Shown here in pieces: positions 46,901 through 55,306 of a stretch of 64,000 bases of DNA. Both the position numbers and the translations under genes were made by a program. The stretch is from the NCBI RefSeq assembly GCF_007748035.1, contig NZ_CP036278.1, forward strand, positions 5,456,001 to 5,520,000, written 5' to 3'. The notes beneath the pieces are model-generated. The model worked only from the letters and a program-made list of their open reading frames with translations, had not been told where the DNA came from and ran no database searches. Position 1 is the first letter of the stretch, and every line of letters begins with the position of its first letter. The DNA is from Aeoliella mucimassa. GTDB taxonomy: Bacteria; Planctomycetota; Planctomycetia; Pirellulales; Lacipirellulaceae.

Positions 46901-47945
46901 TGGTGAGGCTTAGACCGCCATCTTTCTCGGCTCGTCCCACCATTTCAGGCAGGAACGAAAGGTCAACGTGGGCCGGTGCTTCGGCTAGTTGCCAGGTCAT
47001 GGTTTGCGTGCCCGACTCAGCGTGCAGCGATTGACCCTCTACCGAGGCGGCTTCTTGCAGTTTGCCAACCACGATGGTTTCGCGATCGTTGCGTACGGGA
47101 ACCAAGTCGTGAGGATAAGCAGCCGCTACCGAAGCAGGCCATTCAGTCTTTTCCCAGCGAATCACGGTGCCGTGAACCCAAGTGGCAAGTTCTTTGCCAG
47201 CCACGCCGCCGCGGCGACGGTTTTCTTCTTGAGCACGTTCGACGCTGATGCCTTCGGCCTCGTCGGCCCAAGTCATTTCGGGATCCACATAAAGATTGCC
47301 ACCGGTTTGGTTTGCCAGGGCGGCGAGCATCACGATGTCACGCTTCGGTCCAACAGCAAAACTATGAACCGATACGAGTTCGGTTCGCAGTTCAGAAACC
47401 AATTGTGCGAACGTGTCGGTATCCATCAGATTGGCGTTGCTCATGCCGTCGCCGAAGTAGACGATCGATTGTTGGCGATCGCTATCGGCCGATTTCAGCA
47501 TGTCGGTCACGGTGGTCAACACCAGATGCATGTCGGTCGATCCGAGCGGAGCTTCGCGCCCCACCTTTTCGATGGCAGCCTTCACGCTAGCATCGGTGGG
47601 GGATACCAAGCCATCGTTCATGGGACGTGCGTCCAAGTCGGCGGCCACGATCTGAACACGATCGTCCGCATTTAGCGACTCAACGCAGCGCTCCAGCGCG
47701 GCCATCGCCGTGTCGCGGAAGAAGCCGGCTTGACTCGCCGAAGTGTCGAGCACCAGCACCACATCACGCGGCGCGGTGTTCTGATCGTCTAATCGCGGAA
47801 TCGTCAACGCGAAGTAAGACTGACCGTCGGTCGTGTTGTAAGTTTCGAGCCGGGCCTCGTCGGCTACAGCCGGGACCGACATTGCGGCCACCAGGGCGAA
47901 CAACGCACTAAAGCCAAACGAACGCAAACTCATCAATATCGTCAT
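43923..47945 (-). CDS. Secreted VWA / STN-like / DUF2135 protein with Gly-Met repeats and polyasparagine end (1340 aa)
   Basis: This exported protein has a signal peptide (FGFSALFALVAAMSVPAVA|DEA) and a von Willebrand factor A domain with the metal site DTSAS at residues 67-71. A helical region (residues 400-690) resembles TPR or coiled-coil. A secretin/TonB short N-terminal-like domain spans about 700-785 (VNLRNISLRSAMRIMLRQLD). A (GGM)n repeat follows (about 800-847), then TPR-like helices. A DUF2135-type domain (DADVDLSVIEPGG) is near residue 1085. The last 20 residues are nearly all Asn. ATG 47945 follows GGAG. VWA plus DUF2135 proteins are usually cell-surface or periplasmic; the partner is unknown. 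Confidence 0.82.
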   Translation of the reverse strand: MTILMSLRSFGFSALFALVAAMSVPAVADEARLETYNTTDGQSYFALTIPRLDDQNTAPRDVVLVLDTSASQAGFFRDTAMAALERCVESLNADDRVQIVAADLDARPMNDGLVSPTDASVKAAIEKVGREAPLGSTDMHLVLTTVTDMLKSADSDRQQSIVYFGDGMSNANLMDTDTFAQLVSELRTELVSVHSFAVGPKRDIVMLAALANQTGGNLYVDPEMTWADEAEGISVERAQEENRRRGGVAGKELATWVHGTVIRWEKTEWPASVAAAYPHDLVPVRNDRETIVVGKLQEAASVEGQSLHAESGTQTMTWQLAEAPAHVDLSFLPEMVGRAEKDGGLSLTTLGIRGFEETGRSMLASVEEMTNLAERAIAMGDREGATQLANAVLRRDPENLRAQTVLNLIERGGKVTPEDLPAISNQTDLSLVREPSTVGPESGETINGMPAREAVMDGSYLTEIERQNRIFSEMIEKEVEVAVSDARDTMRTNPDSAAQNLKLMLQNVRTAPQLLPEVRSQLEDQLQNVLKETARASVVDAELRQQAQEREAIARETKMINDRLLRKEEKLKQLSSRMNALMDERRYEEAQELADIMYEEDDKAVAPMVAVLNSQFQRQHYLQAITRERRWRGTWEAFYQVELSAVPAPDEPPIVYPDAEVWEELTNRREKYKAVDLAGQDGAEQRINSALSDPLTSLGLEFQDAPLSEVVDFLRSEYNIEVQLDIPALDDLGLSPDEPITVNLRNISLRSAMRIMLRQLDLTYVISDEVLLITSEDEALTRLQVKVYPVADLVLPIETPSSGGFGGMGGMGGGMGGGMGGMGGMGGGMGGGMGGMGGGMGGMGGGGAFSVPDEADPAEQPATEAKPATKTAVTSSPAEVSKDQDPEVYWDNYFGAELRDNAKVRAEVRDQMKAGRYDQVTALIQSALRHGQPQPWMYEALGIAMQMDGRAQKDIERAVMSAVDFSRSADELSYIAEYLSRIDLNKRALQVYRQVVKIDPLRSEAYAMGLRAAQRANDLEGVKWATLGILEQAWPADQEVIKDTAWRVAKATMEDLAKSGKKDEAKEYWTNVSKALERDCVVRVSWTGDADVDLSVIEPGGSICSTHAPRASGGGVNMGDTLVSMTGSDSGILSETYVCPRGFAGEYQVRVTPVWGKVTAGKVTVDVFQHLNNEEKVQHRREQLELGPDGRTVKFNLAEGRREEALETQLIAHAIHRQQAVSQAVGRAVLAQQLDSASDPSAYPIRGEDPANALRRRLLNGGGGAVGFQPQIVTLPEGTNFYATGVVSADRRYVRVTCLPFFSTIGDVSTFTFAGTATDDNNNNNNGNNNNNNNNNNNNN
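45411..45540 (-). repeat. Tandem Gly-Gly-Met coding repeats
   Basis: Short units encoding GGM/GGG are repeated within the VWA gene, read on the + strand as ATGCCGCC and ATACCGCC units. The stretch is prone to length change by slippage. Confidence 0.8.
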
Positions 47946-48367
47946 CAGGGGGTACTCCGAGTAGGTACCTTACACGTCAGCGGCCGCCTGTTCCGGCTCC
48001 CGTAAGCTGAGGAGTGAACGGCCGCGTAGATTGCCTAAGTTGTTACCCCCAGCGCAGTTTAAGGCCAGGGGGGTCTCTACCAGTTTATTCCAGCCATAGG
48101 GCGACTGCCACAAGTTTTGGCGTAAAATCGCCCACAGATCCTGACGATTCTGTCGGCGGCGACACGTTCGAGGATCACTTACCCTTCGCTCCACATACTA
48201 CTTTTTATTGTGACGCGATCGGTTTTCCTCAATTTGTGACCCGAGATCGCGGGAACGCGCATCTCGCTTAACACCATTTAACGACTGCACAAACCGAATC
48301 GGGCAAGCTAGAATTGTCGCAAGTTGTTGCTGTGTATTAGTTTAGCATTTTTGTCGCGTTTGGGCCG
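47946..48367. other. Divergent intergenic region between the VWA and SLC13 genes
   Basis: About 420 bases without a supported gene. It must hold the promoters of both divergent genes. No clear operator or riboswitch was recognised. Confidence 0.4.
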
Positions 48368-50299
48368 ATGCTTGCATTGATTGATGTCGTACCCCTGATC
48401 GCCGCCGCAGGGGGGCTGACCATCGACGGCGTGATTGCCTTGCTGGTGATCGCGCTGGTTTTTTGCGGATTGGTCTGGTTGAGGGGCGTGCCGATCGATT
48501 TGCTGTTTTTGGCCGGCCTGGTGCTCGTGACCCTCTCGGGGGTCATTACTCCCCGTCAGGCGACCGAAGGCTTTGCCAGCCCGGCCGTACTATTTATTGC
48601 GGCGCTGTTTGCCACTTCTGCTGGATTGCGTGCGACCGGTGCACTCGACTGGATCGGCACCGCCATCCTCGGCACTGCCAAGACCGAGCGGGCAGCCTTG
48701 GTGCGACTATCCCTGACCGTGGTGCCGGTTTCGGCCTTTGTGCTCAACACCCCGCTGGTAGCGATGTTCATGCCAGTGTTGCTCGATTGGTGTCGGCAAC
48801 GCAAAGTCTCGCCGTCGCGGGTGTTGATACCGTTGAGCTACCTGACCATCGTCGGCGGAGTCTGCACGTTGATCGGCACCAGCACCACGCTGGTAGTGAA
48901 CGCGGAACTCGCCAAGCTGCAGAAGTGGATCGTCGAGACAGGAAGACCAGCTGAGCTGGTCGAGGAGCTTGAGTTCTTCGACATCACCTGGGTCGGCATC
49001 CCCCTGGCGATCATCGGAGTCGTCTACCTGCTGACCATCGGACCCAAGCTGCTACCGAAACGAAGTGAGATTATCGACGAACTCGGCGAGCGCCGGCGGG
49101 AGTACCTGGTCGAGATGCTCGTTCAGAACGATTGCCCACTGATCGGCAAGTCGGTCGAGCAGGCAGGGCTGCGAAACTTGCCGGGCTTGTTCTTGATCGA
49201 GATTGATCGCGACGAAGAACTCATCGCGCCGGTTACGCCGAACGACATGATCCATGCCGGTGATCGGATGGTGTTCACCGGAGTCGTGCAAACCATCGCC
49301 GACCTCGAACGTATTCCCGGATTGGTTCCCGCGGCCGACCTGACCTACGAGTTCCAACCCGCCCAGCGAACGCAGCGACGATTGACCGAAGCAGTGCTCT
49401 CGCGGACTTCGCCGTTGATTGGGCGGAGCGTTCGCGAGGCGAATTTCCGCCAACGTTACAACGCGGCCATCGTCGCGGTGCATCGCAATGGCGAGCGACT
49501 CACCAACAAGATCGGTAGCATTCGACTCGAGCCTGGCGACACCCTGCTACTGCAAACCAAAGCCGACTTCGCCGAGGCGTATCGCAACAGTCGCGACTTC
49601 TACTTGGTGAGCGCCATCGGTGGCTCATCGGCCCGTCGGCACGATCGAGCGATCGTGGCCATGGCGCTGTTTGGATTGATGATCGTATGGCTTACGGTTG
49701 CTGGGTTGTGGGGCGACTTGCTTCCGTTTGGCAATCTGTTTGCAGGCAAGCCGCAGCCGATCATTGGCCTGGCGATCGTGCTCCTGATGATCGGCACCCG
49801 CGCGATGAGCACCTCCGAAGCTCGCTCGGCAATCGACCTGCAGGTGATCATCACCATTGCGGCCGCCATTGGGTTAGGCCAGGCGCTGAAGACCAGCGGG
49901 GCGGCTCAGTACATTGCCGACCACCTAGTCAGCGTGACTACCGCTTCTGGCATCTCAGCATCACTACAGCCTTACGTATTACTTGCTCTTATTTACTTGG
50001 TTACCGCTCTGTTTACCGAGATGATCTCCAACGTCGCGGTCGCGGCCATGATGATTCCCATCGCGGTCGGTGTCGCCTTGGCGGGACCCGACGGGGGATA
50101 CTCCACGCGTCCGTTCATCATGGCGGTCGCGCTGGCCGCTTCGCTTAGCTTCGCGACCCCGATCGGCTACCAGACCAACCTGATGGTCATGGGCCCCGGC
50201 GGTTACCGGCCAGTCGACTACCTGCGGATCGGCTTGCCACTCACGCTGATCTTGATGGTCGCGTCGGTGGTCATCGTGCCGATCGCCTGGCCATTCTAG
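48368..50299 (+). CDS. SLC13/DASS-family permease with two TrkA-C domains
   Basis: This 643-residue inner-membrane transporter has two halves of membrane helices flanking a cytoplasmic pair of TrkA-C (RCK_C) domains at about residues 235-405 (DCPLIGKSVEQAGLRNLPGL and SPLIGRSVREANFRQRY). The helical halves hold FVLNTPLVAMFMPVLLDW, GTSTTLVVNAEL and, in the second half, FTEMISNVAVAAMMIPIAVG and FATPIGYQTNLMVMGPGGY, the paired SNT/GYQTN-type Na+/substrate motifs of the DASS group. TrkA-C-bearing members are often annotated as sulfate/anion or citrate-type transporters. Substrate is uncertain. It is convergent with parB; a 15-bp-stem hairpin lies between. Confidence 0.9.
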   Translation: MLALIDVVPLIAAAGGLTIDGVIALLVIALVFCGLVWLRGVPIDLLFLAGLVLVTLSGVITPRQATEGFASPAVLFIAALFATSAGLRATGALDWIGTAILGTAKTERAALVRLSLTVVPVSAFVLNTPLVAMFMPVLLDWCRQRKVSPSRVLIPLSYLTIVGGVCTLIGTSTTLVVNAELAKLQKWIVETGRPAELVEELEFFDITWVGIPLAIIGVVYLLTIGPKLLPKRSEIIDELGERRREYLVEMLVQNDCPLIGKSVEQAGLRNLPGLFLIEIDRDEELIAPVTPNDMIHAGDRMVFTGVVQTIADLERIPGLVPAADLTYEFQPAQRTQRRLTEAVLSRTSPLIGRSVREANFRQRYNAAIVAVHRNGERLTNKIGSIRLEPGDTLLLQTKADFAEAYRNSRDFYLVSAIGGSSARRHDRAIVAMALFGLMIVWLTVAGLWGDLLPFGNLFAGKPQPIIGLAIVLLMIGTRAMSTSEARSAIDLQVIITIAAAIGLGQALKTSGAAQYIADHLVSVTTASGISASLQPYVLLALIYLVTALFTEMISNVAVAAMMIPIAVGVALAGPDGGYSTRPFIMAVALAASLSFATPIGYQTNLMVMGPGGYRPVDYLRIGLPLTLILMVASVVIVPIAWPF

Positions 50300-50344
50300 T
50301 GGTCGCGTGATTCAGTCGCTGCTCCTTCTTGTTCTCTAAACGCA

Positions 50345-50380
50345 CTGCGAGCCGAGAGCATTTAGGCTCTCGGCTCGCAG
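50345..50380. terminator. Perfect 15-bp hairpin between SLC13 and parB
   Basis: CTGCGAGCCGAGAGC (50345-50359) and GCTCTCGGCTCGCAG (50366-50380) form a perfect stem with an ATTTAG loop between two converging genes. There is no strong T tract on either side, so it may terminate both transcripts as a strong hairpin or act as a stability element. Confidence 0.65.
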
Positions 50381-50482
50381 GGTGTATCAGTTGTTTGCAC
50401 TGGTCGTGGTGATGTGGAGGTTAGCGAGTGGTACTCGATCGACTCACCTCGCTCCTTGCCATCACTCTAGTGAGACCTCATG

Positions 50483-51583
50483 CTAGGCGGCTGCAGGAAA
50501 GTCGTTCATTCCATCTTGCATGGTGTCGAACTGCGGTTCCATGGTCGATTCGGTTTCCATGATGGGAGCCGGCTCTACCGATTCGGTGACCACTTGCGGT
50601 GTCGACTGCACAGGGCCGGCGCCGGTGAGCATCGAACGCAGGCGTTCGAACTCCTCTGCGTCGGCAAAGTGAATGGTCACCTTACCTTTGCCCTTAGCGT
50701 TCTGTGTCAGTGCGACCTTGGTGCCGAGCGCGGCCTTAAGCTCTTGTTCGAGCATGGCCAGCTGTTCGCTCCGCGTCGCCTTCGGCTTCGAGGGATTGTT
50801 CTCCAAGCCCGGCATGGCAAGCAGGTCACCCGACTCTTCGGCCATCGCGTCTTGCACCATTTGCTCGATGGCTCGCACCGAAAGCGATTCGGCCCGCACC
50901 CGGTAAGCGAAGTCGATCTGGCGATCTTCGTCTCCCAGCGGCAACAGCGCCCGGGCGTGGCCCTGGGTGATCTCGCTCTTGCTCACCATTTTCTTCACTG
51001 GTTCCGGAAGCTCGAGCAGGCGAATCAGGTTCGCGATCGTCGAGCGATCGATATGAATCCGCGAGGCGAGATCTTCCTGCGTGCAGCTATAGTCTTGCAG
51101 GTACTTCTGGAAGCAGGCGGCCTTTTCCAGGGGATTGAGATCCTTGCGCTGCACGTTCTCCACAATGGCCAACTCGGCCATTTGCTGATCGGTAACGTCG
51201 CGCACCTGAACCGGCACTCGTTCCCAGCCTGCTGCTTGGGCAGCACGCAAGCGTCGCTCACCTGCGATCAGCTGGAAGCGATCTCCCGCCTGGCGAACGA
51301 CCAGCGGCTGGATCACACCGTGCTCGCGGATGCTATCGGCCAGGTCGGCGATTTCGAGTTCGTCGAACTCCTTGCGCGGTTGATGAGGGTTGGTGTCGAT
51401 CGACACCAGGTCCAACCAGAGTTGCCCGTTGTAGTCGCGGTCCATGCTAGCGTGCATGCCCTCGTCGGCGGGGTCGGTTGGTAGACTTATACTTTCTGTC
51501 GTGGTGCTGGCGGTGGTGGGCTCGTCGAGCGAGCGCCCCAGCAATGCTTCCAAGCCACGTCCCAGTCGGCGTTGATTAGACAC
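50483..51583 (-). CDS. parB: Chromosome partitioning protein ParB (CTP-dependent clamp)
   Basis: The 366-residue ParB begins SNQRRLGRGLEALLGR. Its CTP-binding ParB/Srx domain includes PHQPRKEFDELEIADLADSI and GVIQPLVVR, with the GERRLRA box near residue 115. The helix-turn-helix (TQEDLASRIHIDRSTIANLI and ITQGHARALL) recognises parS, and a C-terminal dimerisation segment (GKVTIHFADAEEFERL) ends the conserved part. ParB loads on parS and slides as a CTP clamp. The GTG start at 51583 overlaps the 3' end of parA by 8 bases, showing translational coupling. Five parS-like sites lie 7.7-9.5 kb away. Confidence 0.95.
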   Translation of the reverse strand: MSNQRRLGRGLEALLGRSLDEPTTASTTTESISLPTDPADEGMHASMDRDYNGQLWLDLVSIDTNPHQPRKEFDELEIADLADSIREHGVIQPLVVRQAGDRFQLIAGERRLRAAQAAGWERVPVQVRDVTDQQMAELAIVENVQRKDLNPLEKAACFQKYLQDYSCTQEDLASRIHIDRSTIANLIRLLELPEPVKKMVSKSEITQGHARALLPLGDEDRQIDFAYRVRAESLSVRAIEQMVQDAMAEESGDLLAMPGLENNPSKPKATRSEQLAMLEQELKAALGTKVALTQNAKGKGKVTIHFADAEEFERLRSMLTGAGPVQSTPQVVTESVEPAPIMETESTMEPQFDTMQDGMNDFPAAA

Positions 51584-52322
51584 GGTCGAGTACCTCCTGA
51601 CAAAGTTCTATATACGCTCGCGCTCCCTGCGAACGTGGTGCGTAGTTCATTATCGGCTGGCCATGGCTTGGCGCTTCGGCTAACGCAACATCTCTCGGAA
51701 CAACGGTGGAGAAAACCACGTCGCCGAAAAAGTCGCGCACCTCGCGATCGATTTCCCGCGTCAACTCGAGTTCCGGTTCATACATAGTTAGTAGGATGCC
51801 ACCGAACTCGAGCCGGGCGTTGTCGGTCGTCATGACCTGCCGGATGATTTCAATCATTTGCGTTAGTCCCTCCATGGCGAAGTACTCGCACTGGATCGGC
51901 ATCACCACCTCGTCGCTGGTTGCCAGCGCGGTGCGAGTGAGGCCGCCCAACGATGGAGGGCAATCTACCAATACCAGGTCGTACACACTCAGGCTTGCTG
52001 CCAGGTGGTCGGCCACCAACCGCGACTCGTTATCGGCCTGAGTTGCCAAGGCATCCACATCGCGAAAACTCTGACTGCCAGGCAGCAGTTCGAGATTCTC
52101 GATGTCGGTCTTGGCGACCGCTTCGCGAATCGGGCGCGAGTCGACCAGCGGATGCCGCTCGACCGGCGCGTTGCCGATGGCTCCCGTCGCGTTGCACTGG
52201 GGATCGAGATCCACCAGCAGTGTCTTGATGCCGCCCAGCGCGCAGCCAGCCGCCAGGCTGACCGCGGTGGTGGTCTTGCCGACCCCACCTTTCTGATTGG
52301 CAATCGTGATCACGCGACCCAT
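51576..52322 (-). CDS. parA: Chromosome partitioning ATPase ParA/Soj
   Basis: This 248-residue ParA-type ATPase has the deviant Walker A KGGVGKTTT at residues 10-18, DLDPQCNATGAIG and DCPPSLGGLT (Walker B), typical of chromosomal Soj proteins. It forms a DNA-bound gradient that moves ParB-parS complexes. ATG 52322 begins GRVITIANQKGG; a 41-residue upstream extension was rejected because Soj proteins start at this point. The order parA-parB with an 8-base overlap is the standard arrangement. The region just upstream carries the AATAGATTCCCA palindromes and an IS. Confidence 0.94.
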   Translation of the reverse strand: MGRVITIANQKGGVGKTTTAVSLAAGCALGGIKTLLVDLDPQCNATGAIGNAPVERHPLVDSRPIREAVAKTDIENLELLPGSQSFRDVDALATQADNESRLVADHLAASLSVYDLVLVDCPPSLGGLTRTALATSDEVVMPIQCEYFAMEGLTQMIEIIRQVMTTDNARLEFGGILLTMYEPELELTREIDREVRDFFGDVVFSTVVPRDVALAEAPSHGQPIMNYAPRSQGARAYIELCQEVLDRV

Positions 52323-52481
52323 AGGGTTGGAAGCAAACGGGGACTGTGGTTGACCCGCGGCCGAGGTGCGCAAAACGCATCGTCGGATCGGGGGATTGGT
52401 AGTGGGCAGGATTCTAGGAATCTGTCGCCAGCGAGGGAACGTCAATTGTTGCTAGCAGCACCCCCCTCGAAACGGTCGGGG

Positions 52482-52526
52482 AATAGATTCCCATTTCCCA
52501 GGAAATCGATCGGGTGGGAATCTATT
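52482..52526 (+). repeat. AATAGATTCCCA-type palindrome, copy B1
   Basis: AATAGATTCCCA at 52482-52493 and TGGGAATCTATT at 52515-52526 form a perfect 12-bp inverted repeat with a 21-base spacer. Confidence 0.85.
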
Positions 52527-52602
52527 TTTCGCTTGCCGAATCTCGCGTTTTTCCCGAGCCCTACGCACCAAACACTCGAGGCGAGCGTACCAGAAGCAGC
52601 AG

Positions 52603-52628
52603 AATAGATTCCCATGTGGGAATCTATT
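52603..52628 (+). repeat. AATAGATTCCCA-type palindrome, copy B2
   Basis: AATAGATTCCCA (52603-52614) and TGGGAATCTATT (52617-52628) form a perfect 12-bp inverted repeat with only two bases between, the tightest copy of the family in this window. Confidence 0.88.
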
Positions 52629-52894
52629 TCGCCGCCGAGCCCAACAGGTACTGCGAGCCCCCGATCGCGGGGCAGGGGGCTTGGGCAAGGCTGGCAACTT
52701 GTCCCCTGCGCAGGGCAAACCGCGAGGGGGGTGGCGTTCGCTCGCAGGTCGTCTGCGGGGAGTCGAGTTGGAGTACGATTGGGGGGCGGCATGTTGAGGG
52801 CTCCTTGGGCACTCCGACGTGTCGTTCGTAACCTGTCCATTAGACCAAACCACGCGAGAGGTTCAACGACGAAGTTTGGCCACTTCTCCCACGG

Positions 52895-54402
52895 TGTAAG
52901 CGTCTCGAAAGTAGGCATGAAATCGGTTCTAATATATTGTGCCGGGTGACTCTTCCTATTTTGCCACACGCCAGGAGATGATCATGGCCTATTCGCCGCG
53001 TGAGCCAATCGAGCTAAACGAAGAGGAGCAGCGAGTTTACGAGCTGCTGGGAGATTGCTTCGAGCAGGAACGCCGGCGGATCGCGAAGGCGCTCGCTGGC
53101 AAGGACGACTCGAATCTGTTTGGGCAGACGGAGTTCGACCTCCGCGACCGAGTGCATGCACTCGGAGCCAAGGCCTTGGAAACAGTCGCCAACGAGCGAC
53201 AAAAAAAGGGACGGGTACGAGAAAGCTAGCTGCGTCTGCCCGACCTGCAATGGCGACGCCCGCTGCGTGAACGTTCGCTCGCGGTGGGTCGATAGCCTGC
53301 TCGGCCCACTGCAAGTGAGGCGTCACTACTACCACTGCCGCCGGTGCCGTCACGGATTGTTTCCGCGGGACAAAACGTTGGGACTCGGCAAGCGAAAGTT
53401 TAGTCCGGCCGCGGCCCAGGTGGTGAGCATCGCCGGCGTGCAAACGAGCTTCGCTCAGTCGAGCGAAGTGACACTTCGTAAACTGTGTGGACTGAAAGTC
53501 AGCGAGTCGACCGTCGAACGAGTCACCGAAGACGCTGGCGAGCGTCTCCAAACGTTACTCGCCGAAGGCGAGACGTTTGGCAACACAGAGCCGTTCGCCT
53601 GGCAACGCGATGCGCATGGCAAGACGTGCGCGTACGTGAGTCTCGACGCCACAGGCGTGCGACAGCAAGGCCCTCGTGGCGCGCAGGCCGAGGGCCGCAT
53701 GGCGTACGTCGGCATGATTTACAACATAAACAGCGAGCAGGATGCTCGCTCGCCCGACCCGCATTCGGTGCGGTATTTATCGGGGTTTTATGAACTCCCG
53801 GAACTTGGGCGGCAACTGCGTCGCCAAGCCGCCGCGGTTGGGTGGGACGAGGCAGAGCAGCAGATCGCGATCTCGGATGGCGGTGCTGGTTTAGAAGAGT
53901 TCTTGCGAGTGCACTTCCCGCGTGCGGAGCGGATCCTCGACTTCTGGCACGCGAGTGAGTACCTGGTGGAATTAAGCCAGTCGCTCTATCCGGACGACGA
54001 GGAGCATCGCACTGCTCAGTTGGCATCGTGGTGTCACCGGCTGAAGCACCAAGGAGGCTTGAGCATCGTGTGGATGTTGCAGTCGCTGGAGAAGACCAAC
54101 TGGTCTTCCGCTCAACGCGAAGCTTATACGACCTGCCTGCGATACTTCCAAAACCACCAGCACAAGATGAACTACCCCCGCTACGTGGCCCACGGCTGGC
54201 AGATCGGCAGCGGCCCGGTCGAGAGCGCGTGCAAAACCGTCGTGGCGGGGCGCTTGAAGCAAAGCGGCATGCGCTGGAGCCAGCACGGCTCAAACGCCGT
54301 GTGCCACCTCCGCGCCCTCTACCTCAGCCAACGCGGCTGCTGGGAAGACTACTGGCAAAAGTACGCAGCTTAAGCAAACTGCCCACAATTGTGACGCTTA
54401 CA
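52895..54402 (+). mobile_element. ISKra4-family-like insertion sequence
   Basis: One transposase, read in two overlapping frames, is flanked by the inverted sequence TGTAAGCGTC (52895-52904) and GACGCTTACA (54393-54402). Similar CTCCCAC tracts occur beside both. The exact outer ends and target duplication cannot be fixed by eye, so the boundaries are approximate. Confidence 0.7.
52984..54373 (+). CDS. ISKra4-family-like transposase in two frames joined at an A7 run
   Basis: The N-terminal frame runs from ATG 52984 (CAGGAG upstream) to TAG at 53229. The main frame, which runs to 54373, overlaps it by over 100 bases. The frames would join at ACAAAAAAAGGG (53199-53210), where losing one A, or a +1 shift, gives a continuous protein of about 460 residues. 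It then has a zinc-finger-like segment (CVCPTCNGDARC and CRRCRHGLF) and a DDE-type core: SLDATGV, ISDGGAGLEEF, DFWHASEYL, GSGPVESACKTVV. This matches ISKra4-type transposases. It may use programmed or transcriptional frameshifting at the A run, or be a frameshift mutant. Confidence 0.8.
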
Positions 54403-54544
54403 CTCTCCCACGTCTTTTGGCAGTTCGCGCTTGACGACCGACCGGTTGGTGAACGAATCGACCCGCTGGTAGAATTGCAGGAACGATCTGCCGCAGTGCT
54501 CCATGAGGTGACCGCCGGCACTTCAGCAGGGGAGCGAGCATCCG

Positions 54545-55306
54545 GTGTACGACGAGCAAACAGTAGAGCACCTCGAGCAGCAGTACCGTGCTGCGCAGGA
54601 CGCCCGCCCCGGCTCCGCCCTGGTGGGCATTCTGGTCGCCGCGTTCGTCTATGTATTGCTTGTGCTCATACTCTCAGCGGTGCTGTCGATCGCCCGATCG
54701 GGACTCGACGGCGTGTCGCAACTGGCAGCCATGGTGGTGTTCAGTTTGCTGTTGCTGCTGGCCGCTTCGCTGGCGATCGTGATTGTGTTACTGCCGATCG
54801 TGATGCTAGTGATGGCGGCCGCCTCGGTGGTGATCTATACCGTGGGCAACAAACCGCCCTGGCCGGTCGTCGCTGGGGGAACCGGCGGGCTCGTGGGGTT
54901 CGTCTGTACGTCGGTCGTGTTTGTCGATCCTGATTGGTGGTCGGTATTCGAACCGGCCTCTTCGCTGCAAGCGATACTACTGGGACCCGCCCTGGCGACC
55001 GTGGTGCTGCAATTCGGTGGGGTCTGGGCCACGGCCACTTTGGCGTATGGCAACAAAGCCGATCCGGAGGAGCTGTCGAATCGTCCCTGGCTGCAGTTCG
55101 ACATCCGGCAGATCCTGGTGACCACCACCTGGGTCGCGGGGGTGCTTGCCGTGATGAAGGCGACCGATCTGCTGGGAACTTGGAGCGCGGTGATCGTCGC
55201 CGGGTGGTTCGTCTACCAGGCGGTGACGCTAGTGATTGCCATCCGTGTCGTGAAGAAGATGCGCGGTCTCGACACCCCCGCTCGGCAGGAAGGACACCTG
55301 GCATGA
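54545..55306 (+). CDS. Tandem-array membrane protein 1 (unrecognised family)
   Basis: This 253-residue multi-helix protein is the first of five related neighbours. It has a short cytoplasmic N-terminus (EHLEQQYRAAQDARPGSA) and four to five helices. A glycine motif PWPVVAGGTGGLVGF is followed by GPALATVVLQFGGVW. The C-terminal block is LQFDIRQILVTTTWVAGVL, then LLGTW...AGWFVYQAVTL, ending VVKKMRG. I do not recognise a named family. The GTG at 54545 is the best available start. The stop overlaps the next start (ATGA), so the array is an operon. Confidence 0.75.
   Translation: MYDEQTVEHLEQQYRAAQDARPGSALVGILVAAFVYVLLVLILSAVLSIARSGLDGVSQLAAMVVFSLLLLLAASLAIVIVLLPIVMLVMAAASVVIYTVGNKPPWPVVAGGTGGLVGFVCTSVVFVDPDWWSVFEPASSLQAILLGPALATVVLQFGGVWATATLAYGNKADPEELSNRPWLQFDIRQILVTTTWVAGVLAVMKATDLLGTWSAVIVAGWFVYQAVTLVIAIRVVKKMRGLDTPARQEGHLA

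Larger units (their letters stand above)
52323..52894. other. Non-coding region upstream of parA with palindromic repeats
   Basis: About 570 bases without a supported gene between parA and the left end of the ISKra4-like element. Two AATAGATTCCCA-type palindromes at 52482-52526 and 52603-52628 lie 160-306 bases upstream of parA. Open frames here are short and repeat-derived. Confidence 0.5.

Noticed and set aside
52442-52969. Open frames upstream of parA on the - strand
   Set aside because: They are made of the same palindromic repeats and GC-rich filler and lack recognisable domains.
48000-52983. A replication origin (DnaA-box cluster) near parAB
   Set aside because: I saw no cluster of TTATCCACA-like boxes and no dnaA, dnaN or gidA gene in the window, so an origin cannot be placed here.
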